A DNA stretch of 64,000 nt from Brevibacillus porteri (GCF_003013475.1 NZ_PXZO01000068.1:24785-88784); one strand, 5' to 3'. Counted from the stretch's first letter, positions 50,804 to 60,445 are shown. Program-made: numbers and translations. Notes: generated by a model not told the origin, from the letters alone.

Positions 50804-52843
50804 ATGAATAAATTTCTCCCTTTCCTCATCCTGGCACTTATCTTAACGTTAATTCCTCCAGTAGGAAGCTCCGCCAATACGACGGCCATCCAATTGGGAA
50901 GTGATGTACTGTTCAATCAGTTCCACCATCTCATTGAAGGCAAAAAAGTCGGGTTGATTACGAATCAAACAGGTCTGAACAGTCAAATGGTTAGCACGAT
51001 CGACATGTTACGACGTGATCGCTCCGTCCATTTAACCACTCTCTATGCACCTGAACATGGCCTCGACGGAAAAACGGTCGCAGGAAAACAAGTAACGAGC
51101 TTTGTTCATCCCGTCTACGCTATACCGGTCTACGGCTTGTCTGGATCAACTCGCAAGCCGACACCAGAAATGCTGAAAGACATTGATATTCTTCTCATTG
51201 ATTTGCAAGATATCGGATCGAGAACCTACACATACATATCTACCTTGCAATACGCCATGACAGCTGCAAAGGAACAAGGAAAAGAAGTAATGATACTGGA
51301 TCGACCGAATCCTCTCGGCGGAACAATTGTCGAGGGTCCTGTAGTTGAACTGCCTTACCGCTCCTTTATCGGAGTGGATACCCTCCCGCTTGCACATGGC
51401 ATGACGATCGGAGAGCTGGCATTGTTTTTCAACCGTACCATCGGTGTAGATCTTACCGTCATTCCGATGCAAGGGTATGCACGCAACATGATTTATCAAC
51501 AGACAGGTTTAGCCTGGATTCCGAGTTCTCCGCATATCCCTAACTTGACCTCGGTTTTCGGGTATATGGCAACTGGTTTGGGTGAGGGTACCCCCATTCG
51601 TCAAGGCGACCATTTCACCTGGATCGGGGCTGAGGGTCTGGATTCGCACAAGTACGCCGATCTGTTAAATGGAAGTCTTCTGCCTGGTGTCATCTTTATT
51701 CCTGAGAATAAAGGAACTGCCGGGGGCGTACGCCTTCAGATCAACGATCTACATCAGTTTAACCCTGTAAAAACAGGTATTTACGCGCTGGCTTACGCCA
51801 AGCAATTGCAGCCATTCCCTATGCCCAAAAGTACAAGTATGCAAATCTCCATGTTCGACAAGGTGATGGGTACCAACAAAATCGGTCTGCTTCTCGAACA
51901 AGGCAAATCCCCGCAGGAGATTGTTTCTTCCTATGAAGCGGATCTTACGAAATTTGTAGAGCTGCGGCAAAAATATTTGATCTATGGCGATGAACCGTTT
52001 ATCCCAATGCAGCCGATTCAACAGAAACACCCAAAACAACCAAAGCAACCAGAACAACCGAAACCATCTAAGCCAGAAAAGCCAAAGACACCGACTCCAC
52101 AGCAGCCTGGCAATAATAATGGAACGACCAATCCAACGAAGAAACCTGAACCAGCTACAAAACCGATTCCTCAGACACCGAAGTCTTCTGAGAAGATCGC
52201 TTATTTAACCTTTGACGATGGACCTTCTTCAGTAACTCCACGCGTTTTGGATACGCTGAAAACGCATCAGGTTAAAGCTACCTTCTTTATAGTAGGCCGT
52301 GAGGTAGCTGGTCATGAGGCCATTCTCAAAAGGATTGTAGCTGAAGGGCATGCGGTGGGAGGACATTCGTATTCCCATAATTATCAGCTTGTTTACAAAA
52401 ACATGGAGAGCTTTTTTGCAGACCTAGAAAAAGGCAGTCAAATGATTGAAAAAGCAACCGGCGTAAAACCAGCAGTATTCCGCTATCCAGGTGGCAGCAC
52501 GAATACCGTCAGTTTGAAATATCAAGATCCCAAACGTTATAACAAGCAGCATACAGTCATGCATGCGATCAAAGCAGAGGCGCAACAACGTGGCTATTCA
52601 TTTATCGACTGGAATGTAACAAACGGCGATGCAAGAAGCAACAAATACACAGCCGCTCAAACACTGGCCAATATAAAGCAGCAAGTAAAGTCACAAAAAG
52701 AAATCGTCGTTTTGATGCATGATTCCAGTACCAAGTCACCAACAGCTGAAGCTCTCCCAGAAATCATTTCGTACTTGAAAGAAAAAGGCTATCGTTTTGA
52801 AGTCATTCAAGCCGATCGTCCGACTGTTTCGAACGTAAAATAA
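50804..52843 (+). CDS. NamZ-type exo-muramidase fused to a polysaccharide deacetylase
   Basis: 679 residues, AAAGAGGCAATG before ATG. Signal peptide about 1-24. Residues about 28-395 are a DUF1343/NamZ domain (GH171): NQTGLNS, LYAPEHGLDGK, LLIDLQDIGSRTYTYIST in part, and LDRPNPLGG. A Pro/Lys/Gln linker follows (about 405-460). Residues about 465-665 are a NodB/CE4 deacetylase: TFDDGPS (metal Asp), GGHSYSHN (metal His pair), FRYPGGST, DWNVTNGDA and VVLMHDS; all five motifs are intact. NamZ releases MurNAc from peptidoglycan fragments; the deacetylase half could act on MurNAc or GlcNAc. A secreted two-step cell-wall salvage enzyme is inferred. Confidence 0.85.
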   Translation: MNKFLPFLILALILTLIPPVGSSANTTAIQLGSDVLFNQFHHLIEGKKVGLITNQTGLNSQMVSTIDMLRRDRSVHLTTLYAPEHGLDGKTVAGKQVTSFVHPVYAIPVYGLSGSTRKPTPEMLKDIDILLIDLQDIGSRTYTYISTLQYAMTAAKEQGKEVMILDRPNPLGGTIVEGPVVELPYRSFIGVDTLPLAHGMTIGELALFFNRTIGVDLTVIPMQGYARNMIYQQTGLAWIPSSPHIPNLTSVFGYMATGLGEGTPIRQGDHFTWIGAEGLDSHKYADLLNGSLLPGVIFIPENKGTAGGVRLQINDLHQFNPVKTGIYALAYAKQLQPFPMPKSTSMQISMFDKVMGTNKIGLLLEQGKSPQEIVSSYEADLTKFVELRQKYLIYGDEPFIPMQPIQQKHPKQPKQPEQPKPSKPEKPKTPTPQQPGNNNGTTNPTKKPEPATKPIPQTPKSSEKIAYLTFDDGPSSVTPRVLDTLKTHQVKATFFIVGREVAGHEAILKRIVAEGHAVGGHSYSHNYQLVYKNMESFFADLEKGSQMIEKATGVKPAVFRYPGGSTNTVSLKYQDPKRYNKQHTVMHAIKAEAQQRGYSFIDWNVTNGDARSNKYTAAQTLANIKQQVKSQKEIVVLMHDSSTKSPTAEALPEIISYLKEKGYRFEVIQADRPTVSNVK

Positions 52844-52855
52844 TCACAGCAGCAA

Positions 52856-52886
52856 AAAGCCCGCTCCGTAATAGAGCGGGTTATTC
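52856..52886 (+). terminator. Terminator of the NamZ-deacetylase gene
   Basis: 7-bp arms CCCGCTC / GAGCGGG around CGTAATA, then TTATTCT. The A-tract before it would also give the convergent acyl-CoA synthetase gene a U-tract. Confidence 0.75.
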
Positions 52887-52909
52887 TGTACGTTAGACCT
52901 TGTGTCTGG

Positions 52910-54475
52910 CTAAGTCGTCAGTGTTTCGTATCGGAGGCGCAGCTCTCTTTTCAAAATTTTTCCGCTAGGGTTTCTAGGAAGATTGTCGGCAATCACTACA
53001 TATTTGGGTGCTTTGAAGGAGGAAAGACGGTCTTTGCAAAAAGCAAGCATCTCGTCAGCAGTCAGTGACTCACCTGCTTTTGGCACAACGACAGCCGTCA
53101 CTGCTTCGATCCAGTACGGATGGGGAACTCCGATCACTGCGACCTCAGACACTTTCGGATGTTGATATATAAGCTCCTCAATCTCCCTGCTTGCAACGTT
53201 CTCTCCCCCCGATTTAATCATATCCTTTTTCCGATCAACGACCGTGATATAGCCTTCTTCATCCATGATGCCCAAATCCCCGCTGTGAAACCACCCTCCC
53301 TGGAAAGCAGCCCGTGTCTTTTCCTCATCTCGGAAATACCCCAGCATCGCATGACTGGTCCTGTGTACAATCTCACCAACACTTCCACGAGGGACTTCAT
53401 TCCCATCATCATCGACGATTTTCGTTTCTACATGTAACGCTGGCTTGCCTGCAGAGCCCGCTTTTCTCATCTGATCCTTCGGCTGTAAAACAGTTGCTAA
53501 TGGCGCCACTTCCGTCTGCCCGTAAAAATTGTAATACTGTGCGTTCGGGAGACGTTGACCAAGCTCTTTTAACACTTCTACAGGCATGATCGCAGCACCG
53601 TAATAGCACTTTTGCAAAGAACTCAAATTGCGCACGGCAAAATCGGGAGAACGCAGTATTGCAATCCATACGGTTGGCGGGCAAAACAACTGAGTAGCCT
53701 TATACGCCTCTACCGTCTGCAGCATCAACGCAGGGGTTGCCTGTTCCAAAATAATACCGCTCCCACCTAGGTACACGTACGGTCCCAAAAAGCAATGAAG
53801 CTGCGCACTATGGAACAAGGGAAGAGCGTGAACAGCCACATCCTCCTGCGTCATCCCGCCTTCAATGATCGCGCTGACATATTCGGAGATAATGCTTTTA
53901 TGCGTGAGCATAACGCCCTTTGGCTTTGATTCCGTTCCGCTGGTATACAAAATCTGTACAACATCTTCATCCGCTATATCTACTTCAGGCTCATGGTCGT
54001 CTGCCGCTCCCACCAGCGTGCGAAAAGGCAACCATTCCCCTGCTTGTACTGTAGGTTTGGACATGAGGGAAAGCAGCTTGGGGGAAATTCCAGCTAATTG
54101 GAGTCCGTCTTGAGCGAGCTGCAGGAATTCAGGGGATACGAAGCACGCACTCACTTCAGCATGACCCAAAATATAGGCGACATCTTCCTTATTCAACATG
54201 AAGTTGATCGGCACCATGATGACTCCTGCTTTCGCTAGCCCAAAGTTCAGAATCGCAAAATCCATCGAGTTGCGTGAAAGTACTGCTACCCGCTCCCCTT
54301 TTTGCAAGCCTCTTGAAAGAAGCGTATGAGCCGTCTTATTTGCAAGCTGATCAAGCTGCGTGTAGGTCAATACTTCTTCTTCAAAGTACAGGGCAGGCTT
54401 ATCAGGATTTCGCCCACGACTTCTTCGCAAAATATCGCCAAGTGCATTTCTACGAACCCGTTGCGCTTCGAGCAT
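52910..54475 (-). CDS. AMP-binding acyl-CoA synthetase (FadD-like)
   Basis: 521 residues, ATGGGGGAATTTGC before the ATG. ANL motifs: ILYTSGTESKPKGVMLTHKS in part (YTSGTESKPKG, about 182), NFYGQTEVAP, GWFHSGDLGIMDEEGYI and the C-terminal PRNPSGKILKREL with catalytic Lys. The N-terminal LARKxxxKPAL pattern and size fit long- or medium-chain acyl-CoA or branched-acid activating ligases. Substrate not readable. No beta-oxidation genes are adjacent. A tRNA gene lies upstream on the same strand. Confidence 0.85.
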   Translation of the reverse strand: MLEAQRVRRNALGDILRRSRGRNPDKPALYFEEEVLTYTQLDQLANKTAHTLLSRGLQKGERVAVLSRNSMDFAILNFGLAKAGVIMVPINFMLNKEDVAYILGHAEVSACFVSPEFLQLAQDGLQLAGISPKLLSLMSKPTVQAGEWLPFRTLVGAADDHEPEVDIADEDVVQILYTSGTESKPKGVMLTHKSIISEYVSAIIEGGMTQEDVAVHALPLFHSAQLHCFLGPYVYLGGSGIILEQATPALMLQTVEAYKATQLFCPPTVWIAILRSPDFAVRNLSSLQKCYYGAAIMPVEVLKELGQRLPNAQYYNFYGQTEVAPLATVLQPKDQMRKAGSAGKPALHVETKIVDDDGNEVPRGSVGEIVHRTSHAMLGYFRDEEKTRAAFQGGWFHSGDLGIMDEEGYITVVDRKKDMIKSGGENVASREIEELIYQHPKVSEVAVIGVPHPYWIEAVTAVVVPKAGESLTADEMLAFCKDRLSSFKAPKYVVIADNLPRNPSGKILKRELRLRYETLTT

Positions 54476-54584
54476 GCAAATTCCCCCATCACTTTTAGTC
54501 TCATCTCCATTATATAATAGTTTTCTTTATTTTCTGATATTTTTACAATAAAGAAACGACAACTTACACTCAAAGCTCTCAACC

Positions 54585-54617
54585 ATAAAAAAGACCCCAG
54601 CTTTTCAACTGGAGTCG
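54585..54617 (-). terminator. Terminator of tRNA-Ser
   Basis: Arms GACTCCAG / CTGGGGTC (one G-U-type mismatch) with loop TTGAAAAG and tail TTTTTTATGG on the minus strand. Confidence 0.8.
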
Positions 54618-54633
54618 GTTCATTTGTATTTAT

Positions 54634-54721
54634 GGCGGAGGGAGCAGGATTCGAACCCGCGTGAGCTTGCACTCTAACGGTTTTCAAGACCGCCCCGTTA
54701 TGACCACTTCGGTATCCCTCC
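54634..54721 (-). tRNA. tRNA-Ser (anticodon TGA)
   Basis: 88 bases including an encoded CCA. The acceptor stem GGAGGGA pairs with TCCCTCC. The anticodon loop CTTGAAA gives anticodon TGA, reading UCA and UCG-type serine codons. A long variable arm (about 15 bases) is present as in all serine tRNAs, and the T-arm has GGTTCGAATCC. The 5' end is at 54721. Confidence 0.95.
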
Positions 54722-54738
54722 GTATTTCAACAATACTT

Positions 54739-54768
54739 ACTATATCACAGCTCTACTATTTTTTGCAA
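54739..54768 (-). promoter_or_regulatory. Promoter of tRNA-Ser
   Basis: Minus strand: -35 TTGCAA (54763-54768), 18-base spacer, -10 TATAGT (54739-54744); start of transcription about ten bases before the tRNA. Confidence 0.6.
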
Positions 54769-54788
54769 GAGCCCTGTATCCATTTCCT

Positions 54789-56207
54789 TTATCGTTTGAT
54801 GGCAACGAGTTTCAATTCCGTCATTTCTTCTATCGCGTATTTGACCCCTTCCCGACCAAGTCCGCTTTCCTTTACGCCACCGTAGGGCATATGGTCCACG
54901 CGAAAAGTGGGAATATCATTTACCATCACACCGCCCACACGCAGCTCTTCTGCCGCTTCCAGAGCCAACGACAGATTGTTGGTATAAACACCAGCCTGTA
55001 ATCCATAGCGCGAATCATTGACCAACGTAATGCCTTGCCGGACAGACTCCACTGGATTAATCAGAACGACAGGACCAAATACTTCCTGACAAGAAACTTT
55101 TGCATCTGCCGGAACACCCGTCAACACCGTAGGTTGGAGCATCCGATCCACGATTTGTCCCCCACACTCCAAACGTGCCCCCTGCTGGAGCGCCTCATGA
55201 ATCCACGCCATCGCACGTTCTGTTTCGCGTGGATTGATCATAGCGGAATAGTCCGCGTCCTCAGAGAGCGAATCACCACCGCGAAGTGCTCGTGTGTGTT
55301 CAACAAACTGTTGGACGAAATCATGATAGATCTCTTTGACCACATAAATTCTTTGCACAGAGATACATACCTGCCCAGAATAGGCGAAGGCGCCAAAAAC
55401 GCATCGGGGTATCACATCATTGAGTTGCACATCGCGATCAACAATCACTGCCGAATTCGATCCCAGCTCGAGCGTGACTCTTTTCATACCTGCTCGATTG
55501 CGTATATCCAGCCCAACACTTGGGCTCCCTGTAAACGTCACCGCCCTGACTCTAGGGTCAGACACGATTTTATCGCCAACACTCGCACCACTGCCTGTGA
55601 TCACATTTAGGGCTCCTGCAGGCACACCAGCTTGCTCTGCGAGCTCTGCGAGAAACAATGCGCTAAGCGGTGTCTGCGATGCAGGCTTGAGAACAACAGT
55701 ATTACCAGCAGCGAGAGCAGGTCCGACCTTATGGGCGACGAGATTCATGGGAAAATTAAAGGGTGTAATGGCCCCGATGACTCCCAGTGGTTCACGCACG
55801 GTGTAAGCCAGGCGCCCCTCTCCGCCGATAGCTGCATCGAGTGGTACAGTTTCTCCATGGAGGCGTTTGGCTTCCTCTGCCGCAAACTTATACGTCTGAA
55901 TGGTTCGAATCACTTCACCGCGGGCTGTTTTAATTGGTTTTCCCGCTTCTATTGCGATGATCCGTGCCGCTTCCTCCAAACGTTCATTCATCAAAATTGA
56001 GATTTTTTCAAGCAGGAAGGAGCGTTGATAGGCAGGAAGACGCCGCATGACGGCTGTCGCTTCGTGGGCCGCAGCAATTGCTTTTTCAACCAATGATGAG
56101 TCTGCTTGCGAAATTTGTGCAATCTCTTGACCCGTACATGGAGAGAATAGCGGTGCATGAGCACTCGCTGGCACCCACTCTCCCCCGATAAAGCACGTTT
56201 TTTTCAT
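54789..56207 (-). CDS. NAD(P)-dependent aldehyde dehydrogenase
   Basis: 472 residues; ATG 56207 with GAGTGGGGATACCA upstream. Cofactor and catalytic segments: PFNFPMNLVAHKVGPALAAGN in part (PFNFPMNLVAHK), GSNSA after the general-base Glu in VTLELGSNS, and nucleophile Cys in FAYSGQVCISVQ. Family-typical EVFGPVV and PYGGVKESGLGREG are also visible. It is the last gene on the yod-like strand set. Succinate- or aminobutyraldehyde-type substrates would fit a GABA-forming pathway upstream, which is inference. Confidence 0.88.
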   Translation of the reverse strand: MKKTCFIGGEWVPASAHAPLFSPCTGQEIAQISQADSSLVEKAIAAAHEATAVMRRLPAYQRSFLLEKISILMNERLEEAARIIAIEAGKPIKTARGEVIRTIQTYKFAAEEAKRLHGETVPLDAAIGGEGRLAYTVREPLGVIGAITPFNFPMNLVAHKVGPALAAGNTVVLKPASQTPLSALFLAELAEQAGVPAGALNVITGSGASVGDKIVSDPRVRAVTFTGSPSVGLDIRNRAGMKRVTLELGSNSAVIVDRDVQLNDVIPRCVFGAFAYSGQVCISVQRIYVVKEIYHDFVQQFVEHTRALRGGDSLSEDADYSAMINPRETERAMAWIHEALQQGARLECGGQIVDRMLQPTVLTGVPADAKVSCQEVFGPVVLINPVESVRQGITLVNDSRYGLQAGVYTNNLSLALEAAEELRVGGVMVNDIPTFRVDHMPYGGVKESGLGREGVKYAIEEMTELKLVAIKR

Positions 56208-56303
56208 TGGTATCCCCACTCTCATTGATTGGAGTTCACCTCCAAACATTCTCCCTCATGCGCGTGCCTTCCTGTCTTGATTTTGAAATATTTGGATATC
56301 TTT

Positions 56304-57584
56304 TTACTCTTTCACACTTTTAGCTACACCGCACCATTCCAGTAACGTAAGCGCAAAGATCTCTGCACAACGGAATACCTCATCCAAAACGATGTATTCA
56401 TTCGGGTAGTGTGCAACCTGTGTGACTCCAGGTCCGACAACAATCGCTGGGGTATTAGCCAAAGCAGTCAACAAACCGCCATCTGTTCCCCAAGGCGATG
56501 CTTCCACAATGGCATGATCTCCTGTCACAGCTTCAAACTGTGCTTGCAGAATTTCCATCAACGGATGATCTAGCTCCACTGCTCCCGGAACCCAACGAGC
56601 TCCGAACCACTCCAGCTCGACGGGCTGTTCTACAAACCACGGGTCGATCTCAGCCAGCTTTTTGAGTGCTGCTGCCATTTCGGCTTTGGCATTGTCCATC
56701 TGCTCTCCTGGGGCAACCCCCATCCTTCCTTCCAGCTTGACGAGGTCAGCTACAGACGAAGGCCACTTGCCACCCTCAATCACCCCCAGATTAATCGGGA
56801 TCGGAATGGGCAGCTTGGCGTAGAGCGGATCGTCGAGTCGATCATTTCGCTCTTTTTCCAATTGACCAATTGCTTGAACGACGAGCATGCTCTTTTCGAT
56901 GGCGCTGACTCCCTCGTAGCGGGTCCCTCCGTGAGCAGAACGCCCTTTGACGGTCAATCTGAACCACATGGAGCCTTGCTGCTTCGGGAAAATTTTCATA
57001 TTGGTCGGCTCTGGAATCAGGGCAGCATCCGCTTTGTACCCGCGAATGATGGTCGCCAATGTTCCTGCACCGCCGCTTTCTTCTTCTACGACGCTCTGAA
57101 AAATGACATCGCCTTTCAATTGCACACCCAACTTCTGTAGAACCTGGATCGCCAACAGTGAAGATAAGTTTCCACCCTTCATGTCTGTTGCTCCGCGTCC
57201 GTAAAGCTTGCCGTCCTGAACCTTCCCGCTAAACGGATCATCGCTCCACTGTGCCAGATCGCCCTCAGGCACTACATCCACGTGTCCGTTTAGAATGATG
57301 GAACGCCCATCTCCTTGACCCTTCCACACACCGACGACATTCGGGCTGCCTTCAAACGTTGTGCGCGGGGAGACAAAATACGGATGTGACACCAGCTCCT
57401 CGCCTTCCATGACCCATAAGTCAACGTCCAGCCCCATCTGCCCCAAAAGCTCTGCAATGCTTTGCTGGATGGATTGCTCTTCGCCTTGTACGCTCGGGCT
57501 TTTTACCCATTGCTGTAGCAGTTGAACAGCCGCCTCGCGATCTTTTTCCAATTGCTCCCGAATAAGCACCTGCCAGTTTGCCAT
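56304..57584 (-). CDS. yodQ: M20 family deacylase, YodQ-like (ArgE/DapE type)
   Basis: 426 residues; ATG 57584 after AACGGGGG. Zinc ligands: LNGHVDVVPEGD (His/Asp), GRGATDMKGGNLSSL (Asp), EEESGGAGT (Glu and base), PEPTNMK and the C-terminal VGPGVTQVAHYPNEYI (His). Dimerisation segment GRSAHGGTRYEGVSAIEK. The gene follows yodR by 33 bases in the same order as in B. subtilis yodSRQ. There it is thought to remove an acyl group from an amino compound; in a beta-lysine pathway it could deacetylate 4-acetamidobutyrate. Gene name by order and similarity. Confidence 0.8.
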   Translation of the reverse strand: MANWQVLIREQLEKDREAAVQLLQQWVKSPSVQGEEQSIQQSIAELLGQMGLDVDLWVMEGEELVSHPYFVSPRTTFEGSPNVVGVWKGQGDGRSIILNGHVDVVPEGDLAQWSDDPFSGKVQDGKLYGRGATDMKGGNLSSLLAIQVLQKLGVQLKGDVIFQSVVEEESGGAGTLATIIRGYKADAALIPEPTNMKIFPKQQGSMWFRLTVKGRSAHGGTRYEGVSAIEKSMLVVQAIGQLEKERNDRLDDPLYAKLPIPIPINLGVIEGGKWPSSVADLVKLEGRMGVAPGEQMDNAKAEMAAALKKLAEIDPWFVEQPVELEWFGARWVPGAVELDHPLMEILQAQFEAVTGDHAIVEASPWGTDGGLLTALANTPAIVVGPGVTQVAHYPNEYIVLDEVFRCAEIFALTLLEWCGVAKSVKE

Positions 57585-57617
57585 GTTTTTCCCCCGTTCC
57601 ATGGTTTTTGTCTTTGC

Positions 57618-58295
57618 TTAGCGGAAAACGCCAACCTCTCCGTCCATCTTGAGCTCGGCTTCCGTTGCTCCAATCACGTCAGCGACACTGTAAGGATACA
57701 TGACTTCTCGCAGATACAACCCATCCGGCATGACCTCCATTACTGCCATATCCGTGATGATCAAATCCGCTGCTTTTGTCGCGGTTAACGGCAATGAACA
57801 TTCCCGAACGATTTTCGAACGTCCGTTTTTATCCAGATGCGTGGTCACAACCATGACCTTCTTGGCCTTTTGTGCCAGCTCCATAGCTCCTCCCATGCCT
57901 GGGACGCGTTTGCCTGGAACGATCCAGTTGGCAATGTCACCATTTTGGCTTACTTCCAGGACTCCTAAAATCGTCATGTCCAACAGTCCACGACGGATGA
58001 TGGCAAAAGCAGTCGCACTGTCAAAAAAGGATGCCCCTGTGGCGAGCGTGACAGGAAAACCGCCCGCATTGCAAAGCATGGCGTTCTCCTCGCCTTTCGC
58101 AGGGCTTGGTCCTGTACCAAGAATGCCATTCTCCGCGTGAAACATGACCCGCTTGTCAGCTGGGATAAAATCCGCAACCAATGTTGGAATGCCGATTCCC
58201 AGATTAATAATCATGCCGTCTTCTACTTCCAACGCTGCGCGGCGGGCAATTCGTTCACGATAGCTCTCTGTTTCTTTTACTTCTCCCATGCCCAT
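57618..58295 (-). CDS. yodR: CoA-transferase beta subunit, YodR-like
   Basis: 225 residues, GGGGTGAACTGGCA before the ATG and overlapping the alpha-subunit gene by 19 bases. The catalytic Glu lies in the ENG motif of HAENGILGTGP (about 53-63). The Gly-rich GLGIPTLVADFI-like opening (INLGIGIPTLVADF) and PGMGGAMEL are usual for butyrate-acetoacetate CoA-transferase beta subunits. Together with YodS it should move CoA onto a 3-oxo or acetamido acid. The overlap ensures 1:1 synthesis. Confidence 0.88.
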   Translation of the reverse strand: MGMGEVKETESYRERIARRAALEVEDGMIINLGIGIPTLVADFIPADKRVMFHAENGILGTGPSPAKGEENAMLCNAGGFPVTLATGASFFDSATAFAIIRRGLLDMTILGVLEVSQNGDIANWIVPGKRVPGMGGAMELAQKAKKVMVVTTHLDKNGRSKIVRECSLPLTATKAADLIITDMAVMEVMPDGLYLREVMYPYSVADVIGATEAELKMDGEVGVFR

Positions 58296-58969
58296 TGCCA
58301 GTTCACCCCTTCACTTTGGACAATAAAGTTCACGAAAACGCCCGGGGTGACGATTTCTTCCGGGTCGATCATGCCTACCTCTACAATCTCATCCGCTTCC
58401 ACGATAGTAATGTCGCCCGCCATCGCCACTAACGGATTGAAATTGCGTGCACTTGTATCAAACACCAAATTGCCAAAGCGATCCGCTTTTTTCGCATGTA
58501 CGATAGCCACTTCGGCAGTAAGCGGTGTCTCCAACAGGTATTCCTTTCCATCCAGAACGACCTTCTGCTTCCCTTTTTCCGCGATCGTCCCGATACCGAC
58601 ATCCGATAGAATGCCTCCCAGACCGACTCCACCTGCCCGTACACGCTCTGCAAGTATCCCCTGCGGGCAGAACTCTACTTCCAGGTCTCCAGCCGTCATT
58701 TGGGCCCCTGCGTTCGGATTTGAGCCAATGTGTGAAGCAATGACTTTTTTAACGCGCTTTTCGGTCACCAGCTTGCCGATTCCGATATGCGGGAAAGCAG
58801 TATCGTTACTGATCAACGTTAGATCACGAACGCCCCTATCCAAAATCCCCTGAATCAACGTAGGCGGGTTCCCTACCCCACCGAAGCCCCCTGCTAACAG
58901 CGTCATCCCATCGTGAAAATGGGTGAGCGCTTCGGACAGGGAGACGACCTTTTCAAATCGGTTTGTCAT
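58277..58969 (-). CDS. yodS: CoA-transferase alpha subunit, YodS-like
   Basis: 230 residues, GGAGGAACGAGA before the ATG. CoA-binding GGFGGVGNPPTLIQGI (about 22-37) and the segment GILAERVRAGGVGLGGI. It is the partner of the overlapping beta subunit. ScoA/AtoD-like enzymes have the same build, so the substrate is assigned from the yodT/yodQ neighbours, not from sequence alone. Confidence 0.88.
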   Translation of the reverse strand: MTNRFEKVVSLSEALTHFHDGMTLLAGGFGGVGNPPTLIQGILDRGVRDLTLISNDTAFPHIGIGKLVTEKRVKKVIASHIGSNPNAGAQMTAGDLEVEFCPQGILAERVRAGGVGLGGILSDVGIGTIAEKGKQKVVLDGKEYLLETPLTAEVAIVHAKKADRFGNLVFDTSARNFNPLVAMAGDITIVEADEIVEVGMIDPEEIVTPGVFVNFIVQSEGVNWQWAWEK

Positions 58970-58985
58970 TCTCGTTCCTCCTCCT

Positions 58986-60338
58986 CTACCCGATCAGTGC
59001 CTTGTCTTGTAGCTCTTGCTGAACAGCTACCACCGCTTCTTTCAGCAGAGATATCAGCTCATCGATTTGCTCCGTAGTAATGGTCAGTGGAGGTGAGATG
59101 ATGACAGCGTCTCCTGCCACCCCTTCGATTCCGCCCATTGCCGGATAAATAAGCAAGCCTTTTTCAAATGCTTTTTCAATGACCTTCCCGCCTACCCCTT
59201 GTGAAAGTGCAAACGGCTCTTTTGTCTGCTTGTTTTTCACTAATTCCAGCGCGCACAGCATACCAAGACCACGTGCATCTCCGATCAACGGGAGCTCGTT
59301 AGCCAGTTCTTTTAGGCGGGCAAGCAAATAGGCACCTTGTTCTGCTGCTTTGTCGACTAGCTGATGCTTCTCCACATAGTTGAGGACAGCCAGAGAAACA
59401 GCAGCAGATTGTGGATTGGCGCTATACGTATGTCCTGCCATAATCGAGCCGCTGCCTTTTGTAATGGTCTCAATGATTTCGTCCGAGACAATCGTAGCAG
59501 CCATTGGCGTATAACCGGCACTCATCCCTTTACCCAATGCCATCAGGTCAGGTACGACGTCCCAATGGTCGATCCCAAATGCTTTCCCCGTGCGACCTAC
59601 CCCTGTCATCACTTCGTCTGCGATAAACAGAACCTCATACTTGTCGCAAATCTCGCGAATGCGTTGGAAGTAACCATTTGGCGGCACAACAGCCCCACCA
59701 GAAGCGCCGATGACAGGCTCAGCGATGAATGCCGCTACTTGCTCAGGTCCGACGCGCAAAATCGCGGTCTCCAGCTCGTTTGCACACGCAAGCGCATACG
59801 CTTCGAGGGACATGTCTTCTGGTTTACGATACGGATATGGTCCTGTGATCGCCGGATAGTCAGCCAATAATGAGGTGAACCGCTTTCTGCGCAAGACATG
59901 TCCAGACATCGAAAGTGCACCCATTGTAATCCCGTGATAGCTCATCCAGCGGGAGATAATCCGATTTTTCGTTGGTCTTCCTTTTTCCTGCCAGTACTGA
60001 ATCGCGATTTTTTGTGCAGTCTCTGTTGCTTCCGAACCGCTGCTGACAAAAAACGTCCAGTTCAGTGAGCCTGGTGCCCACTCAGCCAGCTTCGCAGCCA
60101 GTTTCTCCACAGCATCGCTGCTAAAATGCGAGCGGTATACGAAGGAAACCTCCTTGGCTTGCGCATACATCGCCTCAGCCACTTCTTCTACACCGTGACC
60201 AATGCTTGCCGTCACCGCTCCACTGGAACCGTCGATGTAACGATTCCCTTCTTTATCGTAAAGATAGATGCCTTTTCCGTGAGAAATTACCGGATACTCT
60301 TTGCCCAATTCAGGCTTGATTACATAGCTTTTCGTCAT
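58986..60338 (-). CDS. yodT: Class III aminotransferase, YodT-like
   Basis: 450 residues. ATG 60338 lies eight bases after AGGTGG; a GTG four codons earlier overlaps that site. PLP enzyme features: SSGSEATETAQKIA (phosphate binding), SMSGHVL and SYHG segments, EPVIGASGGAVVPPNGYF in part, LFIADEVMTGVGRTG (Asp) and the Schiff-base Lys in MALGKGMSAGY. It fits the 3-aminotransferase step on N6-acetyl-beta-lysine proposed for YodT. It is divergent from a PucR regulator and 16 bases ahead of yodS. Confidence 0.88.
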   Translation of the reverse strand: MTKSYVIKPELGKEYPVISHGKGIYLYDKEGNRYIDGSSGAVTASIGHGVEEVAEAMYAQAKEVSFVYRSHFSSDAVEKLAAKLAEWAPGSLNWTFFVSSGSEATETAQKIAIQYWQEKGRPTKNRIISRWMSYHGITMGALSMSGHVLRRKRFTSLLADYPAITGPYPYRKPEDMSLEAYALACANELETAILRVGPEQVAAFIAEPVIGASGGAVVPPNGYFQRIREICDKYEVLFIADEVMTGVGRTGKAFGIDHWDVVPDLMALGKGMSAGYTPMAATIVSDEIIETITKGSGSIMAGHTYSANPQSAAVSLAVLNYVEKHQLVDKAAEQGAYLLARLKELANELPLIGDARGLGMLCALELVKNKQTKEPFALSQGVGGKVIEKAFEKGLLIYPAMGGIEGVAGDAVIISPPLTITTEQIDELISLLKEAVVAVQQELQDKALIG

Positions 60339-60431
60339 TTTCGTCGCCACCTCGCTTATTCTCTACCTCTATCCTAGCTGAGCAGCACGCAAGAGCCATC
60401 CTACGTGCTGGCAAAAAAACATGGCAAAGAG

Positions 60432-60445
60432 ACAAAATCTTTTGT
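60432..60445. promoter_or_regulatory. Palindrome between yodT and the PucR gene, possible operator
   Basis: Perfect 6-2-6 inverted repeat ACAAAA-TC-TTTTGT in the 156-base divergent interval, followed by a further TTTTGT half at 60449. Confidence 0.4.

Noticed and set aside
57618..58969. Assignment of the CoA-transferase pair to ketone-body use (ScoAB)
   Set aside because: Sequence alone allows it, but the order with yodT and yodQ favours the YodRS assignment.
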